A stretch of 64,000 nt of DNA from Bacillus sp. FJAT-29814. GTDB lineage: Bacteria > Bacillota > Bacilli > Bacillales > Cytobacillaceae. This document shows positions 38,527 through 46,716 of this stretch, in pieces. A program made the translations under genes and the position numbers. The stretch's first letter is position 1; each line of letters opens with the position of its first letter. Location: positions 688,456-752,455 of the forward strand of contig NZ_LMTJ01000001.1 in assembly GCF_001510715.1 (NCBI RefSeq), in the 5' to 3' direction. The notes under the pieces were generated by a model. That model was given only the letters and a program-made list of their open reading frames with translations, was not told where the DNA came from and ran no database searches.

Positions 38527-38622
38527 TTATCCCTTTTTTAATCCAGAACTTTAATATACCATTATCTTCTTCATGTTTCACTAATTCGTGTCCGCCTGAT
38601 TTAGCCCATGCAGGAAGATCAT
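38527..38622 (-). pseudogene. Truncated tusA copy, fused in frame to nothing functional
   Basis: Codes [20 protein letters not shown] then LKFWIKKG, nearly identical to the C-terminal half of the intact TusA at 39528-39755. The N-terminal half with the CPMP active site is missing and the stop codon is lost by a one-base change in the A/G run. It marks the border of a duplicated tusA-tauE unit. Confidence 0.8.
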
Positions 38623-38663
38623 AAAATAAAAGGTATTATATAAAAATTTATCTGCTTAAAATA

Positions 38664-38687
38664 AAAAAGGGCCTTGAAATGGCCCAA
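38664..38687 (-). terminator. Terminator after the second TauE gene
   Basis: GGGCC / GGCCC stem, on the minus strand followed by TTTTTTAT. Confidence 0.75.
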
Positions 38688-38697
38688 TTAGCATTGC

Positions 38698-39474
38698 TTA
38701 TAGTATATCTATCCAGATTTTTATGGCTGTTGCCAAAATCAAAAAAGCGAGGATTACCTGGAGGATTTTTGTGTTTATTTTCTTTCCAGCCATCGCTCCC
38801 AGCGGTGATGCAATTAAGCTGGCAATGACCATAATCAATGCAGGCTCAAAATCTACTTGACCAGTTGTAATCTTACCGACCGTTGCACCGATTGAGGAAA
38901 TGAATGTGATCGCCAAAGATGATGCAATCGTCATCCGGGTTGGAATTTTTAATACTACCAGCATGATTGGTACCAATAAAAAAGCACCAGCTGCACCTAC
39001 GATACCTGAACCGACCCCAACAATCAAGGCAAGTGAGGCAGCCAGCCATTTATTAAATTTCACTTGATCAAGTGGAATATCATCAATTCCTTTTTTCGGA
39101 ATAAACATCATGACCGCGGCAATCAAGGCTAATATCCCATAAACTAAATTTATGCTGCTTTCTGACATTAATCTGGAACCGTACCCTCCAACAAAGCTTC
39201 CGATGAGGATACTTGCGCCCATATAACCAATTAAGCTTTTGTTTAAATAACCCCCTTTCCTATAGGCCCAAACCCCGCCGATGGTGGCGAAAAACACCTG
39301 TACGGCACTTATCCCTGATACCTCATGCGCAGAGAACGCAGCTACTCCCAACAGTGGCGGAATATATAAAAGCATTGGGTATTTAATGATCGAACCGCCA
39401 ATTCCCAGCATTCCCGAAATATAGGAACCAATAAAACCAATTAAGAAAATCGTAATGATAAAACCAAAATCCAC
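38698..39474 (-). CDS. TauE/SafE-family sulfite or sulfur-anion exporter, copy 2
   Basis: 258 residues, eight membrane segments, repeats [21 protein letters not shown] and [19 protein letters not shown]. Same family and near-identical layout to copy 1. Directly downstream of tusA and of the rhodanese-dioxygenase gene, so it belongs to the sulfur-oxidation operon. Ribosome binding site AAAGGGGTGAAAC. Confidence 0.88.
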   Translation of the reverse strand: MDFGFIITIFLIGFIGSYISGMLGIGGSIIKYPMLLYIPPLLGVAAFSAHEVSGISAVQVFFATIGGVWAYRKGGYLNKSLIGYMGASILIGSFVGGYGSRLMSESSINLVYGILALIAAVMMFIPKKGIDDIPLDQVKFNKWLAASLALIVGVGSGIVGAAGAFLLVPIMLVVLKIPTRMTIASSLAITFISSIGATVGKITTGQVDFEPALIMVIASLIASPLGAMAGKKINTKILQVILAFLILATAIKIWIDIL

Positions 39475-39527
39475 GATGTTTCACCCCTTTAAAATAAGGG
39501 AACCGTACTTGGTCCCCTTATGACTAT

Positions 39528-39755
39528 TTAACCTTTCTTAATCCAAAATTTAAGTGTGCCGTTCTCTTCTTCATGTTTCACTAATTCGTGTCCGCCTGAT
39601 TTCGCCCAGGCAGTAAGATCGTTTTTTGCTCCTTTATCTGTTGCATGGATTTCCAGTATTTGCCCCGACTCCAAATCATTCATTGCTTTTCTTGTTTTTA
39701 CGATTGGCATTGGGCAAGCCAATCCTTTTGCATCCAAGAATTTATTTGCTTCCAT
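39528..39755 (-). CDS. tusA: TusA-family sulfur carrier
   Basis: 75 residues. The sulfur-carrying Cys14 lies in DAKGLACPMPIVKTRKAM, the CPxP signature. It accepts persulfide sulfur from rhodaneses and passes it on. AGGAGGAGATTT upstream of ATG. Between the dioxygenase and TauE genes of a likely operon running from 40.9 to 37.7 kb. Confidence 0.93.
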   Translation of the reverse strand: MEANKFLDAKGLACPMPIVKTRKAMNDLESGQILEIHATDKGAKNDLTAWAKSGGHELVKHEEENGTLKFWIKKG

Positions 39756-39781
39756 TTAAATCTCCTCCTAAAGTGTTAAAT

Positions 39782-40909
39782 TTATCGAACTGCACAGCGA
39801 TTTGGTCCAATTTCCATTTCACGTTGTTTTTCTTCATCAGGGTTTATTTTCCCCATATTCGTTTCACGGATTTCTTGATAAGCATTTGGCTGTGGCGGGA
39901 GATTTTCCGTCACAAGCTTACGGAATTCATTTTCATCTTCAATATTTAAGCCATGGTTTTTAGTAAACAGTGTACCAAGCTTTTCAGACACACTACCATC
40001 TTCGTTCAACTCTTCAATAATCATAAAGTGTGCTGGAAGAACAATCAGTTCCTCAGATAGCTCTCTGTAGCGTTTATATAAACTTTCGCGCAAATCACCG
40101 ACCCAATCCTGTGCCAAACCAGCTAAATCCGGCCTTCCAATCGAGTCAATGAATAGGATATCGCCTGAAAGTAAGTACTTCTCATCCACAATAAATGAAG
40201 TGGAACCAATTGTATGACCAGGAGAGTAGAGTGCTTGAATATTAATTTTCACTGAACCAATCTCCACGTCATTGCCATCTTCCAAAGGCTGATAGGAAAA
40301 TGTGACTTCCGTTGCATCCTTTGGTGGGAGCCAATAAGCAGCGCCAGTTTTTTCAGCAATACTTCTGCCGCCAGAAATATGGTCGGCATGTAAATGTGTA
40401 TCAAATACATGGGTAATTTTTGCACCAATCTTGTTAGCAAATTCAAAGTATACATCTGTCATCCGAGTAGCATCAATGAGTGCCGCTTCTCCGTTTGAAA
40501 CAACCATGTAGGACAGACATCCTTTACCAATGCGGACAAATTGGTATAGCTCTCCGCCATCTGTTAAATCCCCTACCTTAACTGGTTCTAAGTATTCACT
40601 CCAAGCCTTCATGCCGCCTTCAAGGTAGGAAACGGTTAACCCAACATCAGAAAGCATCTCCGCCACCATGACGGATGACCCTTCCTTTGCACAGACAACC
40701 AGAACATCCTGATCGGAAGGAATTTTCTCAAGAATCTCATCTACGCCATCAAGCAATTCAAAATACGGGATATTCAGATGTTCGACGTTTTCCCCTTCAA
40801 TTTTCCAATCTTTAAAGTCACTTTCATTTCGGACATCCAGGATAAATAATTCTTGTTTATTAAATATCTTTTGTGTTACTTCTTTTGAACTCATAGCTTT
40901 CATAGTCAT
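39782..40909 (-). CDS. Rhodanese-MBL fusion, persulfide dioxygenase-like (CstB-type role)
   Basis: 375 residues. N-terminal rhodanese (about 5-110) with loop VVCAKEGSS (Cys73), then a metallo-beta-lactamase domain with [11 protein letters not shown], the metal motif of ETHE1-like persulfide dioxygenases, and [26 protein letters not shown]. Such enzymes oxidise low-molecular-weight persulfides to sulfite. In Staphylococcus CstB joins dioxygenase and rhodanese activities in a CstR-controlled operon; here the domain order is reversed. The start has GGGGGTAATTTT upstream, overlapping a possible CstR site. Confidence 0.88.
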   Translation of the reverse strand: MTMKAMSSKEVTQKIFNKQELFILDVRNESDFKDWKIEGENVEHLNIPYFELLDGVDEILEKIPSDQDVLVVCAKEGSSVMVAEMLSDVGLTVSYLEGGMKAWSEYLEPVKVGDLTDGGELYQFVRIGKGCLSYMVVSNGEAALIDATRMTDVYFEFANKIGAKITHVFDTHLHADHISGGRSIAEKTGAAYWLPPKDATEVTFSYQPLEDGNDVEIGSVKINIQALYSPGHTIGSTSFIVDEKYLLSGDILFIDSIGRPDLAGLAQDWVGDLRESLYKRYRELSEELIVLPAHFMIIEELNEDGSVSEKLGTLFTKNHGLNIEDENEFRKLVTENLPPQPNAYQEIRETNMGKINPDEEKQREMEIGPNRCAVR

Positions 40910-40993
40910 TTTTAAAATTACCCCCTAGAGTATATTTTATTTCAAAAAAATTTGTCTCATTATAACAGCGATAGAATGCCAGATGCTATTTCT

Positions 40994-41563
40994 TTAAATA
41001 CCAGTGGTTTTTCCGGACCATTCACTCATACCTGGGACGACATTCACAACATTGGCGAAACCCTTCTCTACTAACTTTTGTGCAGCCATATCACTGCGGT
41101 TCCCTGTCCGACAGACGACAAAAATTTTGTCTTCGTTATTTAATTCCTCCATGCGGTTTTCCAATTCCCCCAAAGGAATGCAAATGGCATTTGGAATATG
41201 GTTAAACGCATATTCTGCAGCTTCTCTCACATCAAGAACAACGACCTTTTCATTGGCTTCTAGCTTGGCTTCAAGCTCATCATTAGTAATGACATGTGGA
41301 TGCTTTTTTTCCAATGTCTCATTTTGGGAGGACTTTCGTAAATAGTGCTTTAAAACTTGACCTTCCTCCAAGGTGCCTAAATATTGATGCCCCGTACTTT
41401 CTGCCCATGCCTTCATATCGGCCTTTGAACCTTTGTCAGTTGCTTGCACCTCTAACACAAGACCAGCTTCCAAATCCTTCATTGCCTTTTTTGTTTTAAC
41501 AATGGGCATTGGACATGCCAACCCTTTTGCATCCAGTATCACATTTGCCTTTATGTTTTCCAT
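40994..41563 (-). CDS. TusA-rhodanese fusion sulfurtransferase (CstA-like)
   Basis: 189 residues. TusA domain (1-80) with CPMP Cys17; rhodanese domain (about 95-189) with active loop VVCRTGNRSD. The two cysteines would hand sulfur between domains, as in multidomain CstA of Staphylococcus. AGGTTATACA precedes ATG, and a CstR-type palindrome lies 18-35 bases upstream. Confidence 0.88.
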   Translation of the reverse strand: MENIKANVILDAKGLACPMPIVKTKKAMKDLEAGLVLEVQATDKGSKADMKAWAESTGHQYLGTLEEGQVLKHYLRKSSQNETLEKKHPHVITNDELEAKLEANEKVVVLDVREAAEYAFNHIPNAICIPLGELENRMEELNNEDKIFVVCRTGNRSDMAAQKLVEKGFANVVNVVPGMSEWSGKTTGI

Positions 41564-41580
41564 TGTATAACCTCCAATTA

Positions 41581-41598
41581 TATACCAATACGGGTATA
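41581..41598. promoter_or_regulatory. CstR-type palindrome
   Basis: TATACCAATACGGGTATA, just upstream of the TusA-rhodanese gene. Confidence 0.65.
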
Positions 41599-41613
41599 TT
41601 TTTTGATAATATT

Positions 41614-41910
41614 TTACTCGACATTACCTTCCCAAGCCATCATGCCACCAGTCATATTTATGACATTGTAGCCATGATATTCAAGAAATTGTACTGCGCG
41701 GGCACTTCGGGCGCCTGAACGGCAAACGATAATATATTCCTTCGCCTTATCCAGTTCATGCATAAGGAACTCTAACAGTCCCAAGCGGATATTCTTTGCA
41801 CCTGGAATTTTTCCGGTTTTAACCTCATCTACTTCACGCACATCAATGATATTTAATTCTTTGCCTTCAGCCAATGATGTTTCTACTTCTTTTGCACTTA
41901 TTTCTCTCAT
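41614..41910 (-). CDS. Single-domain rhodanese
   Basis: 98 residues, one rhodanese domain with active loop VCRSGARSAR and NIIDVREVDE near the N-terminus. Soluble sulfurtransferase, cytoplasmic. Between the DsrE-like and TusA-rhodanese genes on the same strand; ribosome binding site AAGGAGGTAAAG. Confidence 0.92.
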   Translation of the reverse strand: MREISAKEVETSLAEGKELNIIDVREVDEVKTGKIPGAKNIRLGLLEFLMHELDKAKEYIIVCRSGARSARAVQFLEYHGYNVINMTGGMMAWEGNVE

Positions 41911-41992
41911 TGTTCACTTTACCTCCTTCAAAATATGACCAGGCGGCATCACCACCGCCATTTATATTTAGGGGGCTTCCCCCTGTCAGTGA

Positions 41993-42472
41993 TTAGATAA
42001 ATAGGTTAACATTTCCATCTTGCGCATCCGCCAAATAAGCAGCAACACCTGCATACTCAATATTTTCCAATAATTCTTCTTTTTGCAGGCCTAATAAATC
42101 CATTGTCATGGTACATGCTACTAATTTAACGTCCTGCTCTTGGGCCATTTCAATTAATTGAGGAAGAGTCATCGCATTATGCTTCTTTATGACACCCTTA
42201 ATCATTTTTGGCCCCATCCCAGCGAAATTCATCTTAGACAGCCCCATTTTATCTGCGCCTTTTGGCATCATTTTTGCAAACATTTTTTCCATAAACCCTT
42301 TTTGAACAGGAATATTTTCATCCTTTCTTAGGGCATTCAATCCCCAAAATGTATGAAAAATCGTGACCTCATGATCATAAGCAGCAGCGCCGTTTGCAAT
42401 AATGTAGGCTGCCATTGCTTTATCGTAATCACCGCTAAATAAGATAATCGTTGTTTTCTTTTTCTCTGTCAT
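41993..42472 (-). CDS. DsrE/DsrF-like sulfur relay protein
   Basis: 159 residues, DsrE/F/H fold: IILFSGDYDKAMAAYIIANGAA at the N-terminus, central GMGPKMIKGVIKKH, and VKLVACTMTMDLLGL with the conserved Cys in the usual active position. Related to peroxiredoxin-family DsrE2A proteins found with TusA and rhodaneses in sulfur metabolism. Two palindromes upstream (42506-42525 and 42562-42581) suggest CstR control. Confidence 0.87.
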   Translation of the reverse strand: MTEKKKTTIILFSGDYDKAMAAYIIANGAAAYDHEVTIFHTFWGLNALRKDENIPVQKGFMEKMFAKMMPKGADKMGLSKMNFAGMGPKMIKGVIKKHNAMTLPQLIEMAQEQDVKLVACTMTMDLLGLQKEELLENIEYAGVAAYLADAQDGNVNLFI

Positions 42473-42505
42473 TTTGTTACCTCCTGAATTGTATGTTTTA
42501 TTTAA

Positions 42506-42581
42506 ACCAATACGTGTATGGGTATTTTTAATTCCAAAAAAAAAAAAATATACTTAACATTATTACCCCCATGGGTATAAT
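42506..42581. promoter_or_regulatory. Pair of CstR-type palindromes upstream of the DsrE-like gene
   Basis: ACCAATACGTGTATGGGTAT (42506-42525) and ATTACCCCCATGGGTATAAT (42562-42581). Confidence 0.65.
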
Positions 42582-42626
42582 GTTAATAGCAAATGTTGTA
42601 GGTGTCAACTCTTTTTTATTGTTGAC

Positions 42627-42989
42627 TTAAGCACACTTACTAACTTTAATAGAGGTATCAGTATCGTAAATAGTGTATCCAACTACACGAAATCCTTTTT
42701 TTCTTAACGAACGGATCCCCAAGTTTTTTTCAAGTGAACTTGAAGCAATAATATATATCTCACGGTTTGGAATCTCGGCAATGCTTCTGTTTAAATACGC
42801 AATCGGAATATTGACCGCCCCTTTTACAGGATCCTTGTAGGATATGTTAAAATCTCTAAGATCAATAATCACCCTGTTATCATAATCAAGATTATCCAAA
42901 TTGATAAAAGGAATTCCCAAAACGGGGACATAACGTTTGTATATTAATATTGCATATAAAAATATTAAAATGGTCATTAAGCTGGTCAT
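42627..42989 (-). CDS. Membrane-anchored degenerate rhodanese (no active cysteine)
   Basis: 120 residues with an N-terminal membrane segment (about 2-18) and a rhodanese fold (VIIDLRDFN, GAVNIPIAYLN). The active loop, normally C-x-x-G-x-R, reads YIIASSSLEKNLGIRS with no Cys, so it cannot carry sulfur by the usual route. There may be a binding or structural role, or decay. A palindrome lies upstream at 43034-43055. Confidence 0.8.
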   Translation of the reverse strand: MTSLMTILIFLYAILIYKRYVPVLGIPFINLDNLDYDNRVIIDLRDFNISYKDPVKGAVNIPIAYLNRSIAEIPNREIYIIASSSLEKNLGIRSLRKKGFRVVGYTIYDTDTSIKVSKCA

Positions 42990-43033
42990 TTGTTCCTCCT
43001 TGAACTAAAGCTAATGTCATCGATAAGTTATAT

Positions 43034-43055
43034 AATATACCCATATAGGTATATT
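43034..43055. promoter_or_regulatory. CstR-type palindrome
   Basis: AATATACCCATATAGGTATATT, nearly perfect palindrome upstream of the degenerate rhodanese. Confidence 0.65.
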
Positions 43056-43253
43056 GTCAATAAAAATTTTATTAAGATTAACGACAAAAGTAAGCTACTG
43101 TTCACCACTCGTTTATACCGCTCATAAATTATGGTAAACACCTAACCACATGTAAGAGTAACCTTCTATTGAAAAAAATAAAACATCCATTTATAATTCC
43201 TAGTATATATATAAGAATTTAAGGTTTTAGATTATTGAAAAGGAGCATGAGAA

Positions 43254-43430
43254 ATGAGCCTGATAAAATGCCTTTTTACTGATAAATGTCCGATTTGCAA
43301 TAAAGTCTTGGAGACAAATAACTCAAATTTTTTCAAAGCAACGATCATCAAAACTTGCCCTGACAATCATTATCAAAAAGAATTTCATCCTGCGTTGGAA
43401 ACATACATTGAAAGCACCAACGTATCATAA
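43254..43430 (+). CDS. Small protein with zinc-ribbon-like cysteines (58 aa)
   Basis: 58 residues from ATG 43254 (AAGGAG 8 bases upstream). Has CPIC at 12-15 and CPDNHY at 35-40, plus Cys6, which could form a one-metal ribbon. The only + strand gene within the persulfide block. No palindrome of the CstR type directly upstream on this strand except the shared 43034-43055 site. Function unknown. Confidence 0.7.
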   Translation: MSLIKCLFTDKCPICNKVLETNNSNFFKATIIKTCPDNHYQKEFHPALETYIESTNVS

Positions 43431-43471
43431 AATTAACGGTCAGAATGGACATAGCTAATCGTAAGATGAGA

Positions 43472-43502
43472 AGAGCATGACTTTTTATTTTAGTCATGCT
43501 CT
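43472..43502. terminator. Bidirectional terminator
   Basis: AGAGCATGACT ... AGTCATGCTCT 11-bp stem with T/A-rich loop between convergent genes. Confidence 0.85.
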
Positions 43503-43517
43503 AAGCATTTGCTCTGT

Positions 43518-45461
43518 TTATTTCTTCTCGATCCAAAATTTTATCAAGCTTTTGTCTACTTCTGTATTTAGAATGGAGTGACCCGCATTAAATGACCATG
43601 CCGGCAGGTCATTTAATGCACCCTTATCTGTTACATGCAGCTCTAATACTTGGCCGCTATCCAAGGATTCAAGGCCTTTTTTTAATTTAATGATTGGCAT
43701 TGGGCAAGTTAATCCGGTCACATCCACTACTGAATCGACCTTCAGTTCACTTGTATTTTCTACAACCGTTTCTCCAAGGTCGTTTGTTGACGTAGCAACA
43801 TTTTTGTTTATATTGCTGCCGAATACAGATGAATAGGTTTTCCAGCCACCGTCAACGTTTTTCACTTTGAAGCCATTATTTTTCAAGATGCGGCTTGCCA
43901 AGTAGCCCCTTAAGCCCACCTGACAGCTGACATAAATGGTTTGATCCTTTGGAAGTTTTGACAATATGTTCCGCAAATCATTGAGTGGAATATTGATTGA
44001 GCCTTCGATAAAGCCAAATTCACGCTCCATAGGTTCTCGGACATCTATTAAAAGTCCTCCATCAGCCACGATTCCATCAATTTCATACCATTGCACGGCT
44101 TCCAGTTCACCTTCAATAATATTTGTAGCAACATAACCAGCCATGTTCACTGGGTCTTTTGCAGAAGAATATGGCGGTGCATAAGACAATTCCAGATTGG
44201 TCAAGTCTTCAACGGTTAAGCCACCTTTGATTGCTGTAGCAATGACGTCCATTCTCTTATCAGCGCCATCTGAACCAACCGCTTGGGCACCGAAGATTTT
44301 TCCGCTTTCTTTATTAAAAATCAATTTTAACGAGATAGGTGCGGCACCTGGGTAGTACCCTGCGTGTGAACTAGGGTGGATGTGTACAACTTCATATGGT
44401 ACACCCAATCGCTTTAAAATTTTCTCGTTGTTGCCTGTCGCCGCAACAGTCAAATCGAATACTTTGGCAATGGACGTACCCAATGTTCCTTGATACTTTT
44501 CACGCTTACCCATCATGTTATTGGCAGCAATTCGGCCCTGACGGTTTGCCGGTCCTGCCAGCGGAATCATTACCTTTGAACCGCTAATATAATCAACAAC
44601 CTCAATGGCATCTCCAACTGCATAGATATCTTCATTCGAAGTCTGCAGGTATTCGTTGACGATGATGCCACCACGCTCGCCTAACTCCAATCCTGCTGTT
44701 TTAGCCAATTCATTTTCAGGTCTGACACCGATTGAAAGGATGGTCATATCGGTGTCAATTTCCGTACCATCAGATAGGATTACTTTTTTGCCTTGATCGG
44801 TAAATGATTGGACGCCGTTTTCCAAAATAAGCTTCACGCCTTTTTCCTTTAAATGAGTATGCAGAATGCTGGCCATTTCGAAATCAATTGGCGCCATGAT
44901 CTGGTCGGCCATTTCAACGATGGTCACTTCCACCCCTCTATCAACTAGGTTTTCAGCCATTTCGATGCCGATAAAACCGCCGCCAACAACTACTGCTTTT
45001 TTAGGATGCTTAGAATCAACATAGCTCTTAATTTTATCTGTATCAGGAATATTTCTTAATGTAAATAGTGACTGGTTTTCATTTAATCCTGGGATTGGCG
45101 GGACAATCGGCCTTGCCCCTGGTGATAACAACAATTTATCATAGGATTCTTCGTATACTTCACCTGTTTGCAAATTCTTGATTATCACAGTTTTCGTTTC
45201 TGGGATTATGCTCATTGCTTCACTTAAGTTGCGAATATCAAGATTAAAACGTTCCGACATACCCTTGACGGTTTGAACCAATAATTTGCTGCGGTCCTTA
45301 ATTGTTTCACCGATATAATAAGGCAATCCGCAGTTCGCAAATGAAATATGCTCCCCTCGTTCGACCAGGATAATTTCCACGTCTTCACTGATTCTTCTCA
45401 ATCTTGCTGCTGCAGTTGCACCACCGGCTACTCCACCGATAATAATAACTTTCTTAGTCAT
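43518..45461 (-). CDS. CoA-disulfide/persulfide reductase with fused rhodanese and TusA domains
   Basis: 647 residues from ATG 45461 (GGAGGGATTGTC upstream). Pyridine nucleotide-disulfide reductase part (1-450) with FAD motif IIIGGVAGGATAAARLRR and catalytic Cys44 in SFANCGLPYYIG, typical of CoA-disulfide reductases. Then a rhodanese (about 455-555) with VSCQVGLRG, then TusA (about 570-647) with TGLTCPMPIIKL. The set suggests NAD(P)H-dependent reduction of CoA-persulfide with internal sulfur hand-over. A double CstR-type palindrome lies upstream. Confidence 0.93.
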   Translation of the reverse strand: MTKKVIIIGGVAGGATAAARLRRISEDVEIILVERGEHISFANCGLPYYIGETIKDRSKLLVQTVKGMSERFNLDIRNLSEAMSIIPETKTVIIKNLQTGEVYEESYDKLLLSPGARPIVPPIPGLNENQSLFTLRNIPDTDKIKSYVDSKHPKKAVVVGGGFIGIEMAENLVDRGVEVTIVEMADQIMAPIDFEMASILHTHLKEKGVKLILENGVQSFTDQGKKVILSDGTEIDTDMTILSIGVRPENELAKTAGLELGERGGIIVNEYLQTSNEDIYAVGDAIEVVDYISGSKVMIPLAGPANRQGRIAANNMMGKREKYQGTLGTSIAKVFDLTVAATGNNEKILKRLGVPYEVVHIHPSSHAGYYPGAAPISLKLIFNKESGKIFGAQAVGSDGADKRMDVIATAIKGGLTVEDLTNLELSYAPPYSSAKDPVNMAGYVATNIIEGELEAVQWYEIDGIVADGGLLIDVREPMEREFGFIEGSINIPLNDLRNILSKLPKDQTIYVSCQVGLRGYLASRILKNNGFKVKNVDGGWKTYSSVFGSNINKNVATSTNDLGETVVENTSELKVDSVVDVTGLTCPMPIIKLKKGLESLDSGQVLELHVTDKGALNDLPAWSFNAGHSILNTEVDKSLIKFWIEKK

Positions 45462-45515
45462 GACAATCCCTCCATTATTATATATAAATTTCACTTATAA
45501 ACATTGTTATTTTAG

Positions 45516-45553
45516 ATATACCCGTATGGGTTATATACCTATATGGGTATTAT
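45516..45553. promoter_or_regulatory. Double CstR-type palindrome
   Basis: ATATACCCGTATGGGTTATA followed by TATACCTATATGGGTATTATA, overlapping by two bases; upstream of the CoA-disulfide reductase gene. Confidence 0.7.
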
Positions 45554-45647
45554 AAAACACCTGTAGATAATGTAAAGTAACATAGTATAGTTGTCACAAA
45601 TTCTTCATAATCTTCAATTTTCATAAAAAAAGAGAGCTAAAAGCCCC

Positions 45648-46007
45648 CTAATTCCAAGCACTCATACCGCCTCTTACGTTCGTCACATTGTAACCTAATT
45701 TCTTCAATACCTTACTTGCTTTTTGGCTTCTCATTCCACTTTGACAGATCACAACTACGTCTTTTTGCTTTAAAAGTTCCTTCTCAGCTTTTTGCTCTAG
45801 CTGGTGGAGCGGAATGTTCTTGAAACCTCGTATATGGTTACCTTTATATTCTGCAGGAGTACGAACATCAACAAACTGTTTATTTTTATCTTGTAAAATA
45901 GATTTTAATTGCGTTGTTGTTATGTTAGTAACACCCTTTGTTGGCAATAATCGCTTGATGATAAAATAAAGAAACAAAGCAATAATAAGATAATTTAAGT
46001 AATCCAT
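45648..46007 (-). CDS. Membrane-anchored rhodanese
   Basis: 119 residues from ATG 46007 (AAGGAGG upstream). N-terminal membrane segment (about 3-18), then rhodanese with VDVRTPAEYKGNHIRG and active loop VICQSGMRSQKA. The catalytic Cys is present, in contrast to the degenerate one at 42.6 kb. A palindrome TATACCAATATAGGTAT (46028-46044) is just upstream. Confidence 0.9.
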   Translation of the reverse strand: MDYLNYLIIALFLYFIIKRLLPTKGVTNITTTQLKSILQDKNKQFVDVRTPAEYKGNHIRGFKNIPLHQLEQKAEKELLKQKDVVVICQSGMRSQKASKVLKKLGYNVTNVRGGMSAWN

Positions 46008-46027
46008 TGTAATCCTCCTTGTCCACT

Positions 46028-46044
46028 TATACCAATATAGGTAT
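46028..46044. promoter_or_regulatory. CstR-type palindrome
   Basis: TATACCAATATAGGTAT, 21 bases before the anchored rhodanese start. Confidence 0.6.
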
Positions 46045-46139
46045 TTTTCACGCGTTTTCTGCTCACAAAAAAAGTGTGCCTTAAGTCTAAGCCACACCTT
46101 TCAAGTGACGGACATAAATTGTAATTCTAGCACAAAATT

Positions 46140-46370
46140 TTACCTTACTAATCCCATTACCTTGTCTGGGTCATATCCCAACACCCACTGACCGTTTACT
46201 TCAGTTTGGGGAACTCCCAACTGGCCGGTTGTTCTTACTAAACGAGCAGCGGCAGCCTGATCCTGTTGAACATTCACTTCTTTAAATGGAAGTCCTTGTT
46301 GAGCTAGAAAGTTTTTCATCATGACACAATAAGGACATGTATTTGTTGTATACACGGTAATTTGATTCAT
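46140..46370 (-). CDS. Glutaredoxin-family protein with CPYC motif
   Basis: 76 residues, thioredoxin fold of the NrdH/glutaredoxin type: VYTTNTCPYCVMMKNFL with C12-P-Y-C15, cis-Pro GVPQTEV and C-terminal GYDPDKVMGL. Reduces disulfides or mixed disulfides. Starts 21 bases after the stop of the two-UGA gene with AAGGAGAGGG upstream, so both are very likely one transcript and may act as a redox pair. Confidence 0.92.
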   Translation of the reverse strand: MNQITVYTTNTCPYCVMMKNFLAQQGLPFKEVNVQQDQAAAARLVRTTGQLGVPQTEVNGQWVLGYDPDKVMGLVR

Positions 46371-46391
46371 TTAACCCTCTCCTTTTTATAA

Positions 46392-46568
46392 TTAATTAAA
46401 TGTTTTAACAATCAGGTAAATGGCTCCTCCCAGGAGCCAGACTAGAGTTCCTGGTCATATTGGAATCGGTTGTTTTACCCGCTTCCCATCCTCAGAAACT
46501 TTTGGCCGGCTGATTCCTCAAGAACCAGTTGTACTGCGATCTTTGACTTGTCTTGATTCTTTACCCAT
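46392..46568 (-). CDS. Candidate novel selenoprotein: 58-residue membrane-anchored peptide with two in-frame UGA codons
   Basis: From ATG 46568, with GGGAGG 8 bases upstream, an open frame passes TGA at 46518-46520 (codon 17) and TGA at 46455-46457 (codon 38) and ends at TAA 46392-46394. Translation with Sec: hydrophilic N-part MGKESRQVKDRSTTGSU17, then GISRPKVSEDGKRVKQ, PIPIU38PG, and a membrane segment LVWLLGGAIYLIV with a basic end. A 7-bp perfect hairpin begins 15 bases after the second UGA. The first UGA has only a weaker UCAG/CUGA pairing nearby. Preceded by a CstR-type palindrome and followed by a glutaredoxin. No known family recognised. A decayed gene is the main alternative. Confidence 0.72.
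46421..46439 (-). promoter_or_regulatory. Predicted bacterial SECIS hairpin for UGA-38 of the two-UGA gene
   Basis: RNA stem UGGCUCC / GGAGCCA, loop UGGGA, 7 perfect pairs, starting 15 nucleotides after the UGA. Stem length, loop size and loop sequence closely match the HesB-like gene's hairpin (loop UGGAG). Confidence 0.7.
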
Positions 46569-46618
46569 GGTTTAGACCTCCCTCAACATTCTTACTTATC
46601 TTTTCTATAGTGATTATT

Positions 46619-46638
46619 ATATACCCACCAGGGTATAT
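46619..46638. promoter_or_regulatory. CstR-type palindrome of the two-UGA/glutaredoxin operon
   Basis: ATATACCCACCAGGGTATAT, a near-perfect palindrome about 50 bases before the start codon. Confidence 0.7.
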
Positions 46639-46654
46639 TGTAAAGCGAAAAATT

Positions 46655-46685
46655 CCTGCTCTCTAAAGCTTTTCAAGAGAGCAGG
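46655..46685 (-). terminator. Terminator after the CcmH-like gene
   Basis: CCTGCTCTCT / AGAGAGCAGG 10-bp stem, followed on the minus strand by AATTTTTCG. Confidence 0.85.
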
Positions 46686-46716
46686 CAATATATTGAAACT
46701 GAATACTGATTAGAAA

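Noticed and set aside
37700..38581. Longer TauE protein with an extra 35-residue N-terminus
   Set aside because: The extra residues are the tail of a truncated tusA; the GTG at 38476 has AAGGAG upstream and gives the same length as the second TauE.
42541..42549. A-run near 42535-42549 as a frameshift or slippage site
   Set aside because: It lies in an intergenic promoter region, not in a gene.
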